From a virus, in IMG/VR virus record IMGVR_UViG_3300042868_012782, positions 1-64,000 of that record: a stretch of 64,000 nt of DNA, one strand, 5' to 3'. This document shows, piece after piece, positions 47,061 to 56,008 of this stretch. A program made the translations under genes and the position numbers. Numbering within the stretch: the stretch's first letter is position 1; the number at the start of each line of letters is the position of its first letter. The notes beneath the pieces were generated by a model. That model was not told the origin of the DNA. It ran no database searches and was given only the letters and a program-made list of their open reading frames with translations.

Positions 47061-49646
47061 ATGTCGGTGTTCCGCAACAAATTTTCTGAAGACATCTTTA
47101 ATTACAAGTATCGTCACGAGGGCTGTGAAACGTGGGAAAAACTTTCTGACGTCATCGTAGACGATGTATGTAGAGACAAGATGACCAAGGAAGAAAAAAG
47201 CCTTCTTAAGAAAGCCATTCGAGAGATGAAGTTTCTTCCGGGCGGTAGATATATTTACTATGCTGGTCGTGAGATAAAAGCATTCAACAATTGCTATCTA
47301 CTTAGAGCAGAGTCTGATACGAGAGAAGATTGGGCAATGCTGTCTTGGAAGGCTGAATCGTGTCTTTCGACTGGGGGTGGGATTGGTGTCGACTACTCAA
47401 TCTATCGACCCAAGGACACCCCACTCAAGAGGACTGGGGGGCAGGCTTCTGGGCCTGTCAGCAAAATGAGAATGATCAACGAAATTGGGCGCGAGGTCAT
47501 GCAGGGGGGGTCTCGACGCTCTGCTATTTATGCGAGCCTGAACTGGCAGCATCAAGACATTCAGCAGTTTTTGTATTCCAAAGACTGGTTCGGAATGAGA
47601 GTTCCCGGCACGGATAAAACTTTCTGGGACTGTAAGGTTGCTGACTTTAACTTTGCAGCTCCACTCGATATGACCAACATATCGGCAAACTATGACGACG
47701 CGTGGCTAAACATGCCAGACAGACACAAGCACCCTACTTTTTTGGCTAATTGTCGACAGGCAATGATGACTGGAGAACCAGGTTGGTCTTTTAATTTCGG
47801 CGACAAGCAGAACGAGACCCTGCGAAATGCATGCGTTCCTTTTGAGACGAGGATTCTCACTAGGGATGGCTATCAAGCCATTGGTGAGTTGGTAGGACAG
47901 ACTGTCGAAGTTTGGAACGGGGAAGAGTGGTCTTCGGTCACTCCTAAATCGACAGGACGAAAAAACACTTATCTCGTGATCCTTAGCAACGGAGCATCAC
48001 TACGTTGTTCAGGCAATCACGAATGGTTGATGGTCAACAACACCAGAAAGCAGACCGAATACTTAACGGTCGGAGAGAAGATCGAAAAGTACTCAATGCC
48101 AGTGGTAAGTGCTGGAAGAGTAGCCGATTTTGACGCTTACTCTCAAGGTTTTTATTCTGGTGATGGGAACGACGGTCATGAGTTCTCTTGGGTTTACCTA
48201 CCCAAGCAAAGCGTTTGTTCTCGCCTCAAAGGTAAAATTGTTTCCGAGAATAATTCTACTCGCCAGCGATGGACTCATGGCAAAATGCTAGGCAAGGGAT
48301 TTGTTCCTACTGGGTTTGACCTAAAGACTCGTATCGACTGGCTTGCGGGACTATTAGACGCTGATGCATGTGTCAACGTCAGCAAAAGCAGTATCCAAGT
48401 TCAATTGGCATCAATTAACTTTGAGTTTTTGCGAGAAGTACAGCTCTTGCTGACTACGCTTGGAGTTTGCTCTTCTGTAACCAAAATGCGCGACGAGGAA
48501 GTGAGAGATCTTCCTGATGGACGAGGAGGTGTGGCTCCTTATGCTTGCGCAAGCATCTACCGTCTACATCTGGGTAATGGGGCCGTTTGTCAGCTCAACA
48601 GCTTGGGTCTTTCGACATCCCGCATTGATCTCTCCGACGCCAATCCAGACGCATCAGATAAGTCTCGCTTCTATAGCATTGCCTCCGTCGAAGAGGTAGG
48701 CGAAGAAGATGTCTATTGCTTCGATGAACCCCTGCTGCATCAGGGGACATTTGAGGGAATTGTCACAGGGCAATGTACTGAGGTAACGTCGGAAGACGAC
48801 TCAGACGTGTGCAATCTGGGTTCCCTCAATATGTCTAGGATTGAGACCAAAGAAGAGTTTCAAATGATCATTCGCCTAGCCACGAAATTCTTGATATGTG
48901 GTACTCTGGTGGCAGATCTACCATACGCCAAGGTCCATCAGACCAGAGAAAAGAATCGTCGACTGGGGCTTGGCCTCATGGGAATGCATGAGTGGTTGGT
49001 GCAAAGAGGGTATCGTTACGAGGTAACGCCCGAACTGCACGAGTGGCTGGCTGTCTATCGTGATGAGTCTGATTATGTTTCTCGCCAGTTTAGTGCTGAG
49101 CTTTCCGTCTCAGAACCTGTTGCGAAGCGGGCTATTGCTCCTACTGGATCTATCGGTATTTTGGCTGGGACGACAACGGGAATCGAGCCAGTATTTGCTG
49201 TTGCGTACAAGCGGCGATATCTGAAGAACGGTACGCAATGGCACTACCAGTACGTTGTCGACTCCGCGGCCAAGGATCTGATTGAGCGTTACGGCGTTTC
49301 GCCCGATCGTATTGAGTCTGCAATCGATCTGGCCGCCGACTACGAACGGCGGCTTAAGTTCCAGGCGGACACCCAGGACTACGTCGATCAGTCGATTAGC
49401 TCCACAATCAACATGCCTAGCTGGGGCAGTGATCTAAACAACGAAGACAAAGTCGTCGATATCGCAGAGACGCTCTCTCGATATGCTCCACGCTTGCGAG
49501 GATTTACTGTATATCCAGACGGCGCCAGAGGTGGCCAGCCATTGGTGTCTGTCGACTATGCTGAGGCTGCTAGACAACAGGGCGTAGAATATCTAGAGCA
49601 CGACATTTGCGTGATCGGAGGCAAGGGCGGAACTTGCGGCAGTTAA
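47061..49646 (+). CDS. nrdJ: Adenosylcobalamin-type ribonucleotide reductase with intein (861 aa)
   Basis: Extein motifs: FNNCYLLRAESD, SCLSTGGGIGVDYSIYRP, QGGSRRSAIYASLNWQHQDI, and after the intein CTEVTSEDDSDVCNLGSLNMSRI and PTGSIGILAGTTTGIEPVF. This is the class II (NrdJ) enzyme, which reduces nucleotides to deoxynucleotides using adenosylcobalamin and does not need a separate radical subunit. Residues 258-571 are an intein inserted before the NACTEV cysteine. The extein is about 547 residues, slightly short, but the main motifs are kept. Confidence 0.92.
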   Translation: MSVFRNKFSEDIFNYKYRHEGCETWEKLSDVIVDDVCRDKMTKEEKSLLKKAIREMKFLPGGRYIYYAGREIKAFNNCYLLRAESDTREDWAMLSWKAESCLSTGGGIGVDYSIYRPKDTPLKRTGGQASGPVSKMRMINEIGREVMQGGSRRSAIYASLNWQHQDIQQFLYSKDWFGMRVPGTDKTFWDCKVADFNFAAPLDMTNISANYDDAWLNMPDRHKHPTFLANCRQAMMTGEPGWSFNFGDKQNETLRNACVPFETRILTRDGYQAIGELVGQTVEVWNGEEWSSVTPKSTGRKNTYLVILSNGASLRCSGNHEWLMVNNTRKQTEYLTVGEKIEKYSMPVVSAGRVADFDAYSQGFYSGDGNDGHEFSWVYLPKQSVCSRLKGKIVSENNSTRQRWTHGKMLGKGFVPTGFDLKTRIDWLAGLLDADACVNVSKSSIQVQLASINFEFLREVQLLLTTLGVCSSVTKMRDEEVRDLPDGRGGVAPYACASIYRLHLGNGAVCQLNSLGLSTSRIDLSDANPDASDKSRFYSIASVEEVGEEDVYCFDEPLLHQGTFEGIVTGQCTEVTSEDDSDVCNLGSLNMSRIETKEEFQMIIRLATKFLICGTLVADLPYAKVHQTREKNRRLGLGLMGMHEWLVQRGYRYEVTPELHEWLAVYRDESDYVSRQFSAELSVSEPVAKRAIAPTGSIGILAGTTTGIEPVFAVAYKRRYLKNGTQWHYQYVVDSAAKDLIERYGVSPDRIESAIDLAADYERRLKFQADTQDYVDQSISSTINMPSWGSDLNNEDKVVDIAETLSRYAPRLRGFTVYPDGARGGQPLVSVDYAEAARQQGVEYLEHDICVIGGKGGTCGS
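47832..48773 (+). other. Intein in NrdJ with LAGLIDADG endonuclease (314 aa)
   Basis: Begins with Cys (CVPFETRILTRDGYQAIGELVG), block B is SLRCSGNHEWLM, DOD motifs are GFYSGDG and LAGLLDADA, and it ends FEGIVTGQ followed by Cys. The terminal Gln in place of Asn and the Gly before it are unusual but known for reductase inteins. It should self-splice and may home to intein-free alleles. Confidence 0.93.
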
Positions 49647-49714
49647 TCTGCAATGAATGGGATCTGGGGGGTTCGTCGTGGTTACTATCTTGAGGATGGT
49701 AAACCGGAGGCAAT

Positions 49715-50173
49715 ATGAGCAGATCAGCAGGACGACGAAGCAAGCCCCTCTCCCATATCATTGAGGCTGTTGAGAAATTTCTTGAGTCTATTGTCCATGC
49801 TGCTGATCAGGCATCGCACTCTGATGCGTCTGAGGGATTTGATCCTCCCGAGTCAGCAAGGAACAATGCTAGGAAAGTTCTGGCTTGGAAAGAAAAATAT
49901 GGCAAAGAGTGTCGCGGCATGACTGCGGTTGGCTGGGCACGCGCTCGAGACCTGGGTAACGGATCAAAGCTTTCTGCCGAAACAGTAAAAAGAATGTCGT
50001 CTTTCAATCGCCACCGCGGTAATTATGAGAAGGCGCGCAATAAGCCGGAAGCTAAGAGCAAACCATGGACAATCCCGGCAATTGTTGCTTGGCTGGGATG
50101 GGGTGGTACTACTGGTATTGACTGGGCTATCAGAACATCAGAATCAATACGGAATAAGGGGAAGCGACGATGA
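49715..50173 (+). CDS. Phage WGG-family protein of unknown function (152 aa)
   Basis: ATG follows CGGAGGCAAT. NARKVLAWKEKYGKECRGMTAVGWARARDLGNGSKLSAETVKRM and WTIPAIVAWLGWGGTTGIDWA form the conserved motif seen alone or fused to head-protein genes in many phages. Enzymatic role unknown. GATGA overlap with the next gene. Confidence 0.75.
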   Translation: MSRSAGRRSKPLSHIIEAVEKFLESIVHAADQASHSDASEGFDPPESARNNARKVLAWKEKYGKECRGMTAVGWARARDLGNGSKLSAETVKRMSSFNRHRGNYEKARNKPEAKSKPWTIPAIVAWLGWGGTTGIDWAIRTSESIRNKGKRR

Positions 50174-50421
50174 GCCAGTCTGAATTTTTTGAAGTCGGCG
50201 ACGTTGTTTGTCTCAATAGCGGATCGCCCCCAATGACGGTCATGTCTCTCTCTGACGACAAAAGTCTGGTCTTGGCATACGCCGACATGAATGGCTCTAT
50301 ACTTCGAGAATGCTTGCCACCCGAGGCTGTTGCTTTGACAGAAATGCGTTGGTCAATCAGCTCAGTCGACTCAGAAGTCGATATGGAACTGGACGACGAA
50401 GACGACGAGGACGATGACTGA
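50170..50421 (+). CDS. DUF2158-like small protein with acidic tail (83 aa)
   Basis: ATGA overlap. FEVGDVVCLNSGSPPMTV is the YodC/DUF2158 motif (G-D-x-V-x-L-x-S-G-S-P-x-M-T-V). The C-terminal 18 residues are nearly all Asp and Glu. Function unknown. Confidence 0.8.
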   Translation: MSQSEFFEVGDVVCLNSGSPPMTVMSLSDDKSLVLAYADMNGSILRECLPPEAVALTEMRWSISSVDSEVDMELDDEDDEDDD

Positions 50422-50792
50422 TGCCTACGTACGATTACAGATGTAATGCTTGCGGCGATGAATTTGATCTCTATCAATCCTTTGTCGACAAGGTTAAGCG
50501 TACGTGCAAGAAGTGCGGCCAGAAAAAGCTGGAGCGCCTGATCGGTTGTGGCCTAGACGCGTTTTGCCACAACGTAACGACAATTGGACAGCAGGGCGAG
50601 CGCAATGCCAAAAAAGCAGGCAAGACTAAAATTGAGGAAATGACTGCTCAACGGGATCAAGATCGCAGGAAAGCTCAAAGACTGGTTAGCAAAGACGCTG
50701 GCAAAAAGCCTTGGTGGCGTGAATCCGAAAAACCACTTGATTTGAAAAAAATTAAGGATGTGAAAAAATATATTGAAAAGGGAGAAAAATGA
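50421..50792 (+). CDS. FmdB-type zinc-ribbon protein (123 aa)
   Basis: Start shares one base with the previous stop (TGATG). MPTYDYRCNACGDEFDLYQSF ... CKKCGQKKLERLIG matches the FmdB N-terminal zinc ribbon (CxxC...CxxC). The rest is basic and helical. Regulatory role in the family is only predicted. Confidence 0.8.
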   Translation: MPTYDYRCNACGDEFDLYQSFVDKVKRTCKKCGQKKLERLIGCGLDAFCHNVTTIGQQGERNAKKAGKTKIEEMTAQRDQDRRKAQRLVSKDAGKKPWWRESEKPLDLKKIKDVKKYIEKGEK

Positions 50793-51397
50793 TTCACATC
50801 ATTACTCCATGCACTAGACCTAGTAACCTGCAGAAAATTTTTGAATCTATACCAGCTCCATGCCGATGGATAGTTGTTTTAGATGCGTCAGTAAAAGGTG
50901 AAGAATCTGACTTGCAAATTGCTTCGTTTCTTGATGCAGCCATTTCTCCTTCCACATCTCAAGATTTTGGTAGGCCTGGCCTGTTAGTCAAGAGATCACA
51001 GCTAGGTGGAAGATGGGGGAGCTTGTGTCGTAACCAGGCACTAGACGAACTGGTTGCAGATGATGAAGATTGGGTATACTTCCTTGATGACGACAATATA
51101 ATTCATCCAGACTGGTACTGGGGAGTTCTTCCTCATCTGAATTCGGACGCAGTCATGGTAGGGTGGGGGCAGTTGAATAAGAATGAATCGATCCGCCTCA
51201 TGCCTCCGCATAATGTGCTGATTCATCATATCGACACTGCGTCATTTATGGTGCGCTGGAAGGCACTTAAAAATTTTCGATGGAACACAGAGAGGCGTGA
51301 CGCAGACGGGCTGTTGGCGATGGAAATCGACCAGCAGTATGGACATGAGACTATCGACCAGTATTTATGCTGGTACAACGCACTGGATCAAAAATGA
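50789..51397 (+). CDS. GT-A-type glycosyltransferase (202 aa)
   Basis: ATGA overlap with AAGGGAGAAAA upstream. IHIITPCTRPSNLQKIFESIP, a Gly-Arg-Trp segment (GGRWGSLCRNQALDELV) and the DXD motif VYFLDDDNIIHPDWY mark a GT-A transferase that reads the nucleotide sugar. Third glycosyltransferase in the window; overlaps the next gene. Confidence 0.82.
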   Translation: MIHIITPCTRPSNLQKIFESIPAPCRWIVVLDASVKGEESDLQIASFLDAAISPSTSQDFGRPGLLVKRSQLGGRWGSLCRNQALDELVADDEDWVYFLDDDNIIHPDWYWGVLPHLNSDAVMVGWGQLNKNESIRLMPPHNVLIHHIDTASFMVRWKALKNFRWNTERRDADGLLAMEIDQQYGHETIDQYLCWYNALDQK

Positions 51398-51606
51398 TGA
51401 ACATTCCTAACGACGAGACGAACCCACACGTCGCTGTCATTTACGCATTCGCTGAGATTCACGAGAGACTTCCCGACGGAACGGCAAGCGGTAATCCAGT
51501 CGAACGCAAAAACTTGACGCTGCGTATGAGCGGAGCTGATCGCTGGACATGTGAAAGAAAGCTCTCAGAGGCCTTAGAGGAGTTAATGAAAGCATGCGCA
51601 AGGTAA
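51394..51606 (+). CDS. Small hypothetical protein (70 aa)
   Basis: ATGA overlap. Mixed composition, ends DRWTCERKLSEALEELMKACAR. Family not recognised. Confidence 0.6.
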   Translation: MMNIPNDETNPHVAVIYAFAEIHERLPDGTASGNPVERKNLTLRMSGADRWTCERKLSEALEELMKACAR

Positions 51607-51917
51607 ACTCGGAAACATCGCCACATATTCCAGAGGGCGAAAAAATTGTGCTGGAATGTTCCAGCTGCAATAAGCCTTTGGTGGACGTCAGAACCACTAA
51701 TCCGGAACAGCCCTTTGTGTGGAAGGTCCGCGCTAAGTGTTGTTATTGCGGCGACACTTCGTTTGAAAAAGAAGTGCATGGATTGCTTAGGTATTTTGGA
51801 GCGCAAGCAGCAAAAGAAGAGGATTCGTCAGATGTCGTTTTGTTGACGCGAATTGCCCATCTTGAGGCTGACGGAGACAAAGTTGTTTTCCACACTGCTC
51901 CAGGAGACAAGTCGTGA
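51594..51917 (+). CDS. Zinc-ribbon protein (107 aa)
   Basis: ATG overlaps the previous gene by 13 bases, with GGAGTTAATGAAAGC upstream. CSSCNKPL and KCCYCGDTSF give two Cys pairs about 25 residues apart. Nucleic-acid binding is possible. Confidence 0.65.
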   Translation: MRKVNSETSPHIPEGEKIVLECSSCNKPLVDVRTTNPEQPFVWKVRAKCCYCGDTSFEKEVHGLLRYFGAQAAKEEDSSDVVLLTRIAHLEADGDKVVFHTAPGDKS

Positions 51918-52273
51918 ATATTGCTGAAGACGCTCAGAGATTTTTAGAAAAAAAAGATGCAGCACAACAAGATTCTGGATACGACGGCTCGGGATGCAGC
52001 GTCGGAGTTGAGTCTTCAGAATGTGTTGCTAAGTGTTCTGTGATCAAGACTGGAGTCGCCAAATACTTCATTAGAGTGTGTCGCCGGGGCATTGACACGG
52101 GAACATTTTACAATCCTCAGGTTCATTCAAAAGCCGAACTTGTTCGGTATGATGCGCACACTGGAAAAATGCGGTACCACTTCACTGAGGTGAGTCAGTC
52201 TGCTTTTGATAATTACGTAGGTTTCCTTAAGACAGGTAATGTCGCGCTTCTGCGCGTCGCACAAAGGAGTTAA
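51914..52273 (+). CDS. Hypothetical protein (119 aa), GTG start
   Basis: GTGA overlap with AGGAGACAAGTC upstream. Strand-rich (KYFIRVCRRGIDTGTFYNPQV) with several Cys. Family not recognised. Confidence 0.6.
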   Translation: MNIAEDAQRFLEKKDAAQQDSGYDGSGCSVGVESSECVAKCSVIKTGVAKYFIRVCRRGIDTGTFYNPQVHSKAELVRYDAHTGKMRYHFTEVSQSAFDNYVGFLKTGNVALLRVAQRS

Positions 52274-52274
52274 C

Positions 52275-52583
52275 ATGCCAAGAAAGACGCAAGAGCCGCG
52301 CCCGCTGAGCAAGTCGGAAAATTATTATCTCGAAAGTCTTGCGGGAATCAAGTCTTTAGAGGAAATGTCAGAGGATCTTGGTCGTCCAATCTCAGAGATT
52401 GAGATCGCCTACAAGAAGGCAAAATCTAAGAGTCCAGGCAAGTTTGGTCGCCCCTCTGAAGGGGTCACCATCATGACTGAGGCTGCATCAGTAGAAGGCG
52501 ACGAGCACGGCAAGAATAATCGAGCAGCTAACAGCGAGTTCATGGCTAGGTATGCCAATTGCATATGGAGCGGACACAAGTGA
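52275..52583 (+). CDS. Small hypothetical protein, possible HTH (102 aa)
   Basis: ATG follows AAAGGAGTTAAC. LSKSENYYLESLAGIKSLEEMSEDLGRPISEIEIAYKKAKSK has a helix-turn-helix-like segment. Ends RYANCIWSGHK. Tentative DNA-binding role. Confidence 0.6.
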   Translation: MPRKTQEPRPLSKSENYYLESLAGIKSLEEMSEDLGRPISEIEIAYKKAKSKSPGKFGRPSEGVTIMTEAASVEGDEHGKNNRAANSEFMARYANCIWSGHK

Positions 52584-52999
52584 CAGCCGGAACCTTGCCC
52601 GAAGTCCTAGCCCAAGCCCCTTTTGATCATTCGTTTTTGCTTGCGGGCCTATCGGATGGGCTGTTTGTCGTCGCCGATGGCACGCCCGACGACTGGGTCA
52701 GACTCTCGTCACTGATAACGCCAGAGCGACACATGACGTCGCTTGAAGTTCGTTTTCGGTCTTCGTGCATGAAGGCTGTTCCCGAACTTGCTAGGGGTTA
52801 TTTTTTTCGCCCTGCTGTTGCGGCGTGTCTTTCGGGCAACTCAAAATCCTACAACCTTTTTGTTGTGGGGTATTGTGGTGAGGACGGAATTGTTCACACT
52901 AAGTCGGTCATAGTTCCTGAGATGGTTGTCGTCAATGAAGACACTAGGGAACAATCCGATAAAGAGTCCGTAGGTACTTCCTTGATAATCAACTGGTGA
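52565..52999 (+). CDS. Hypothetical protein (144 aa)
   Basis: ATG at 52565 with little ribosome binding site, overlapping the previous gene by 19 bases. Beta-rich: SFLLAGLSDGLFVVADGTPDDWVRLSSL, SYNLFVVGYCGEDGIVHTKSVIVPEMVVV. Family not recognised. Confidence 0.55.
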   Translation: MERTQVTAGTLPEVLAQAPFDHSFLLAGLSDGLFVVADGTPDDWVRLSSLITPERHMTSLEVRFRSSCMKAVPELARGYFFRPAVAACLSGNSKSYNLFVVGYCGEDGIVHTKSVIVPEMVVVNEDTREQSDKESVGTSLIINW

Positions 53000-53038
53000 A
53001 GGTCATACAGTTAATCCTCGAAGACAAGGGGGACTGTC

Positions 53039-53494
53039 ATGGCCAAAAATTTGTCAGAAAGCAGCCGCTATCAAAGCCGATACGGCGGAGGCTGGGTGGC
53101 ACCCCAGCAAATACTTGCTGAAGTTATGTGTGAGCGCATCGCTGGCAAGGAAAAAACAAGTCTGCCTGCGAAGTTTTGGGACGTACCAAGATGGCAGAAG
53201 CATTTCCTCATGCAGCTACGCCTAGCACTCAAGCTCTTAGACAAATATCATCCCTCAGTCATATCTCGAGGAATTCGCTCTAATGATGGCAGAAGAGCAT
53301 TTTCGTTCGGTGCCCCCTTTCTGAAGGATATCTTCGATAGGGAGCAATTGAAGTACGATACGGAAATAACATCTTTAAGTTCTTTGCCAGCTCCCGTAGT
53401 CTCTGACGAACCCGCGGTTGAGTCAGCTACGCGTCCATGTTTTGCACCGCGGCGCAACTTGAAATCTCGGCTGGAGGAACTTGATCGTGACTAA
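53039..53494 (+). CDS. Phage protein adjacent to RecA (151 aa)
   Basis: ATG lies 11 bases from AGGGGGACTGTC. YQSRYGGGWVAPQQILAEVMCERIAGKE and the LPAKFWDVPRWQKHFLMQL region resemble, from memory, a phage protein that often lies beside recA-like genes. The end overlaps recA. Unknown role. Confidence 0.65.
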   Translation: MAKNLSESSRYQSRYGGGWVAPQQILAEVMCERIAGKEKTSLPAKFWDVPRWQKHFLMQLRLALKLLDKYHPSVISRGIRSNDGRRAFSFGAPFLKDIFDREQLKYDTEITSLSSLPAPVVSDEPAVESATRPCFAPRRNLKSRLEELDRD

Positions 53495-55583
53495 AGACAA
53501 AGACAAGGAAAAGCTCGACTTCACTAAGGAGGTCACGAAGCAGTTTGGCAATGGAGTAATACTTTCCGCTAGGGACATGATTGGTTTAGATGAAGAGAGG
53601 AAGCAAATTATTCCTTTGGGTCCGGCACTTAACGTGGCGCTGCACGGCGGCATTCCAGAAGGATCTTGGGTTACGTGTTCTGGCCAGCCGAAGACGGGGA
53701 AAGAGCAGCCAGTATCAGCAACTGTCTACACTCCGAGAGGAGCTAGGCAGATTGGAGATCTAAAGCCAGGCGACATCGTATGTCATCCCGAAGGCACATC
53801 TCGTGTTGTCGCAGTTTTCCCCCAAGGCAAAAAAGCTGTCTATAGAGTATATTTTGATAATGGCGATTGGGCTGAGTGTGGCATTGAACATTTGTGGGAA
53901 GTCAGGAACTCTCGCCTGTGCAAGGCACGCAGGAAAGATGTTGTTATGACTTTGGCCGACATCAAAAATTCTCTTTTTCATCAAGATAAAAGTCACAAGT
54001 GGGGAAGAAGACCACGTTGGTCAGTACGTTTGCCAAAGCCAGTCATCTTTCAATCCAAGCGAGTACCAATCGACAGCTATGCTCTTGGTCTTTTATTGGG
54101 GAATGGCAGCATAACTAATCAGACCATGGCTTTTACGACAATGGACGCTGAACTTTGCTCAGTCATTTCCGAGAAAGGTAGATGTCATGTTAAGCCAAAA
54201 CTACAGCGCTATCAGTATAATATAAATCGTAGCTCGCACTTAAAGTCTGTGCTACTCAAGCTTGGACTTCTTGGGCGGAAGTCTCACACAAAGCATGTCC
54301 CAGACATTTATAAATTTAACGATGTTTCAGTCAGGTTGGGCTTGCTTCAAGGCCTAATGGATACTGACGGTACTGCGGGCAAAAAAGGTGATTGTGAATT
54401 CAAAACAGCTTCAATGGCTCTGGCTAGTGACGTCAAGTTTTTAATTCAATCCCTGGGTGGACTATGTACGGTACGTCCAGTTAGATACGAGTACTCGGGC
54501 AAGATGCTGAGGATCTATCGTTGCGCTATTCGCATGCCTGATGCGTCGCTTCTTTTTCGACTTCGACGAAAGAAAATGCGCTGTCAAAATCGTTCGTCAA
54601 GAATTCTGAGGAGAAGAATTGTTGCTGTTGAATATGTAAGGGACGAACAATGCGTTTGCATTAAGGTTGATAATCTTGACGGTTTATATTTGACCAATCA
54701 ATTCATTGTCACCCACAACACTTCGACAGCACTAAGCTTTGCTGCTCAGTGTCAAAAGCCCGAGAATGGAGATCGCCATGTCTACTATCTCAATATTGAG
54801 GGCCGCCTTAAAGAAATGAATTTGAGAGGAACAGCAGGTCTCAATTTCGACAAGATGACTATTTTTAGATCTACGCCAGACAAGATTTTGACGGCTAAAG
54901 ACTACCTGACTCTCGCCATGAAGGTCATCACTAGTCATCCTGGCTCACTAATCATCATTGACTCAGTGAGCGCATTGTGCGACGAAAAAGAGATGGATGA
55001 AGGAATTGGCTATGAAAATAGAGGCGCTGGCAATAAGATTTTTGCTGGATTCTGTCGTCAGGCAGCAAATCTTGTGCCCATTCGCAACTGCATTGTCTGG
55101 GCCATCATGCACTTGACTCAGTCACAGACTGGATATGGTGGGTATGTGGAAAAAGGGTCAAGAACTCTACAGTATCAAGCAGACGTTCAGATGAGGGTTA
55201 AGTTTGATCGCCCTTGGAAGGTTGGTGCGGCAGGTGCCGAAAAACAAATTGGGCAGCAGGTCCACTGGTTGGTAGAGTCGTGCGCGCTTGGACCACCAGG
55301 CATGGAAGTCGACTCGTATATTCGATATGGAACGGGAATAGATCATGTGTTTGAGGCAATTAATCTTGGTGTTCAGCTTGGTCTGATAGGCAAGGCTGGT
55401 GCCTGGATGTCGCTAGATTTCATGGAGCGACACCTTGATTTGCTTAAGGCCGAAAAGTGGACAGACGAGACAATCAAGCGGACCAAAACCCAAGGCGTTG
55501 AGAAACTGTATCGTTTACTTCATGAAAACCCAACGTGGGTATCTGTTTTGGAAAAAGAGATTGCTGTGATGCTAAAGCCATGA
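53487..55583 (+). CDS. recA: RecA recombinase with intein in the Walker A motif (698 aa)
   Basis: GTG follows CTGGAGGAACTTGATC; an upstream TTG at 53481 is too close to that site. Extein motifs: FGNGVILSARD, the split P-loop GQPKTGK/TSTALSF, LNIEGRLKEM, SLIIIDSVSALCDEKEMDEG and VWAIMHLTQSQTGYGGYVEKGSRTLQYQADVQMRV (loop L2 region). It pairs homologous strands with ATP. Without the intein it is 359 residues, the normal RecA length. Confidence 0.93.
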   Translation: MTKDKDKEKLDFTKEVTKQFGNGVILSARDMIGLDEERKQIIPLGPALNVALHGGIPEGSWVTCSGQPKTGKEQPVSATVYTPRGARQIGDLKPGDIVCHPEGTSRVVAVFPQGKKAVYRVYFDNGDWAECGIEHLWEVRNSRLCKARRKDVVMTLADIKNSLFHQDKSHKWGRRPRWSVRLPKPVIFQSKRVPIDSYALGLLLGNGSITNQTMAFTTMDAELCSVISEKGRCHVKPKLQRYQYNINRSSHLKSVLLKLGLLGRKSHTKHVPDIYKFNDVSVRLGLLQGLMDTDGTAGKKGDCEFKTASMALASDVKFLIQSLGGLCTVRPVRYEYSGKMLRIYRCAIRMPDASLLFRLRRKKMRCQNRSSRILRRRIVAVEYVRDEQCVCIKVDNLDGLYLTNQFIVTHNTSTALSFAAQCQKPENGDRHVYYLNIEGRLKEMNLRGTAGLNFDKMTIFRSTPDKILTAKDYLTLAMKVITSHPGSLIIIDSVSALCDEKEMDEGIGYENRGAGNKIFAGFCRQAANLVPIRNCIVWAIMHLTQSQTGYGGYVEKGSRTLQYQADVQMRVKFDRPWKVGAAGAEKQIGQQVHWLVESCALGPPGMEVDSYIRYGTGIDHVFEAINLGVQLGLIGKAGAWMSLDFMERHLDLLKAEKWTDETIKRTKTQGVEKLYRLLHENPTWVSVLEKEIAVMLKP
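53703..54719 (+). other. Class 3-type intein in RecA with degenerate LAGLIDADG endonuclease (339 aa)
   Basis: Lies between Lys and Thr of GQPKTGK/T. It begins with Glu (EQPVSATVYTPRGARQIGDL) instead of Cys or Ser. It has the class 3 triplet: Trp in CGIEHLWEV, Cys in DEQCVCIKVDN (block F), and Thr after HN at the end (FIVTHN/T). DOD motifs are LGLLLGNGS (Asp changed to Asn) and LQGLMDTDG, so DNA cutting is probably weak or lost. Confidence 0.9.
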
Positions 55584-56008
55584 GAGTAAAGGGGCTAGAC
55601 GGTCGCACATACACATGGTCATTCGCAGGGCGTTCAGATGACGGACCAGGTGGGCCAGCACGATCTGGCTTACATGTTTCAGTCAGGGCTTTTCTGAGAA
55701 CAATTTATCCGGTCGATCGAATTATGGAAGAGGTCGGATTGCCTGGGTCGAATGGGTTACGCCTTGATTTTTATCTTCCTCTTCGTCGATTGGCTATAGA
55801 AGCGCACGGACAGCAGCACTACCGTTACGTAATGCATTTCCATGGAACTATGATGGGGTTCCTAAGATCTAGGGAGCGCGATCAGAAAAAACGCGACTGG
55901 TGCTCTATCAACGGTATTGATTTGGTTGAGCTTCCATTTTCCGAGAAGCCAGACGACTGGCTGGTGCGCATGAATTCTTGTGGCAAGGAGGGAGGCAGTG
56001 ATGTCTGA
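55580..56008 (+). CDS. PD-(D/E)XK/VSR-like nuclease (142 aa)
   Basis: ATGA overlap with RecA. GLRLDFYLPLRRLAIEAHGQQHYRY (D, E and QQH) and RDQKKRDWCSINGIDLVELP resemble the compact endonuclease fold of VSR or homing EDxHD enzymes. It may process recombination intermediates, given its overlap with recA. Metal ligands cannot be settled from sequence alone. Confidence 0.65.
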   Translation: MRVKGLDGRTYTWSFAGRSDDGPGGPARSGLHVSVRAFLRTIYPVDRIMEEVGLPGSNGLRLDFYLPLRRLAIEAHGQQHYRYVMHFHGTMMGFLRSRERDQKKRDWCSINGIDLVELPFSEKPDDWLVRMNSCGKEGGSDV

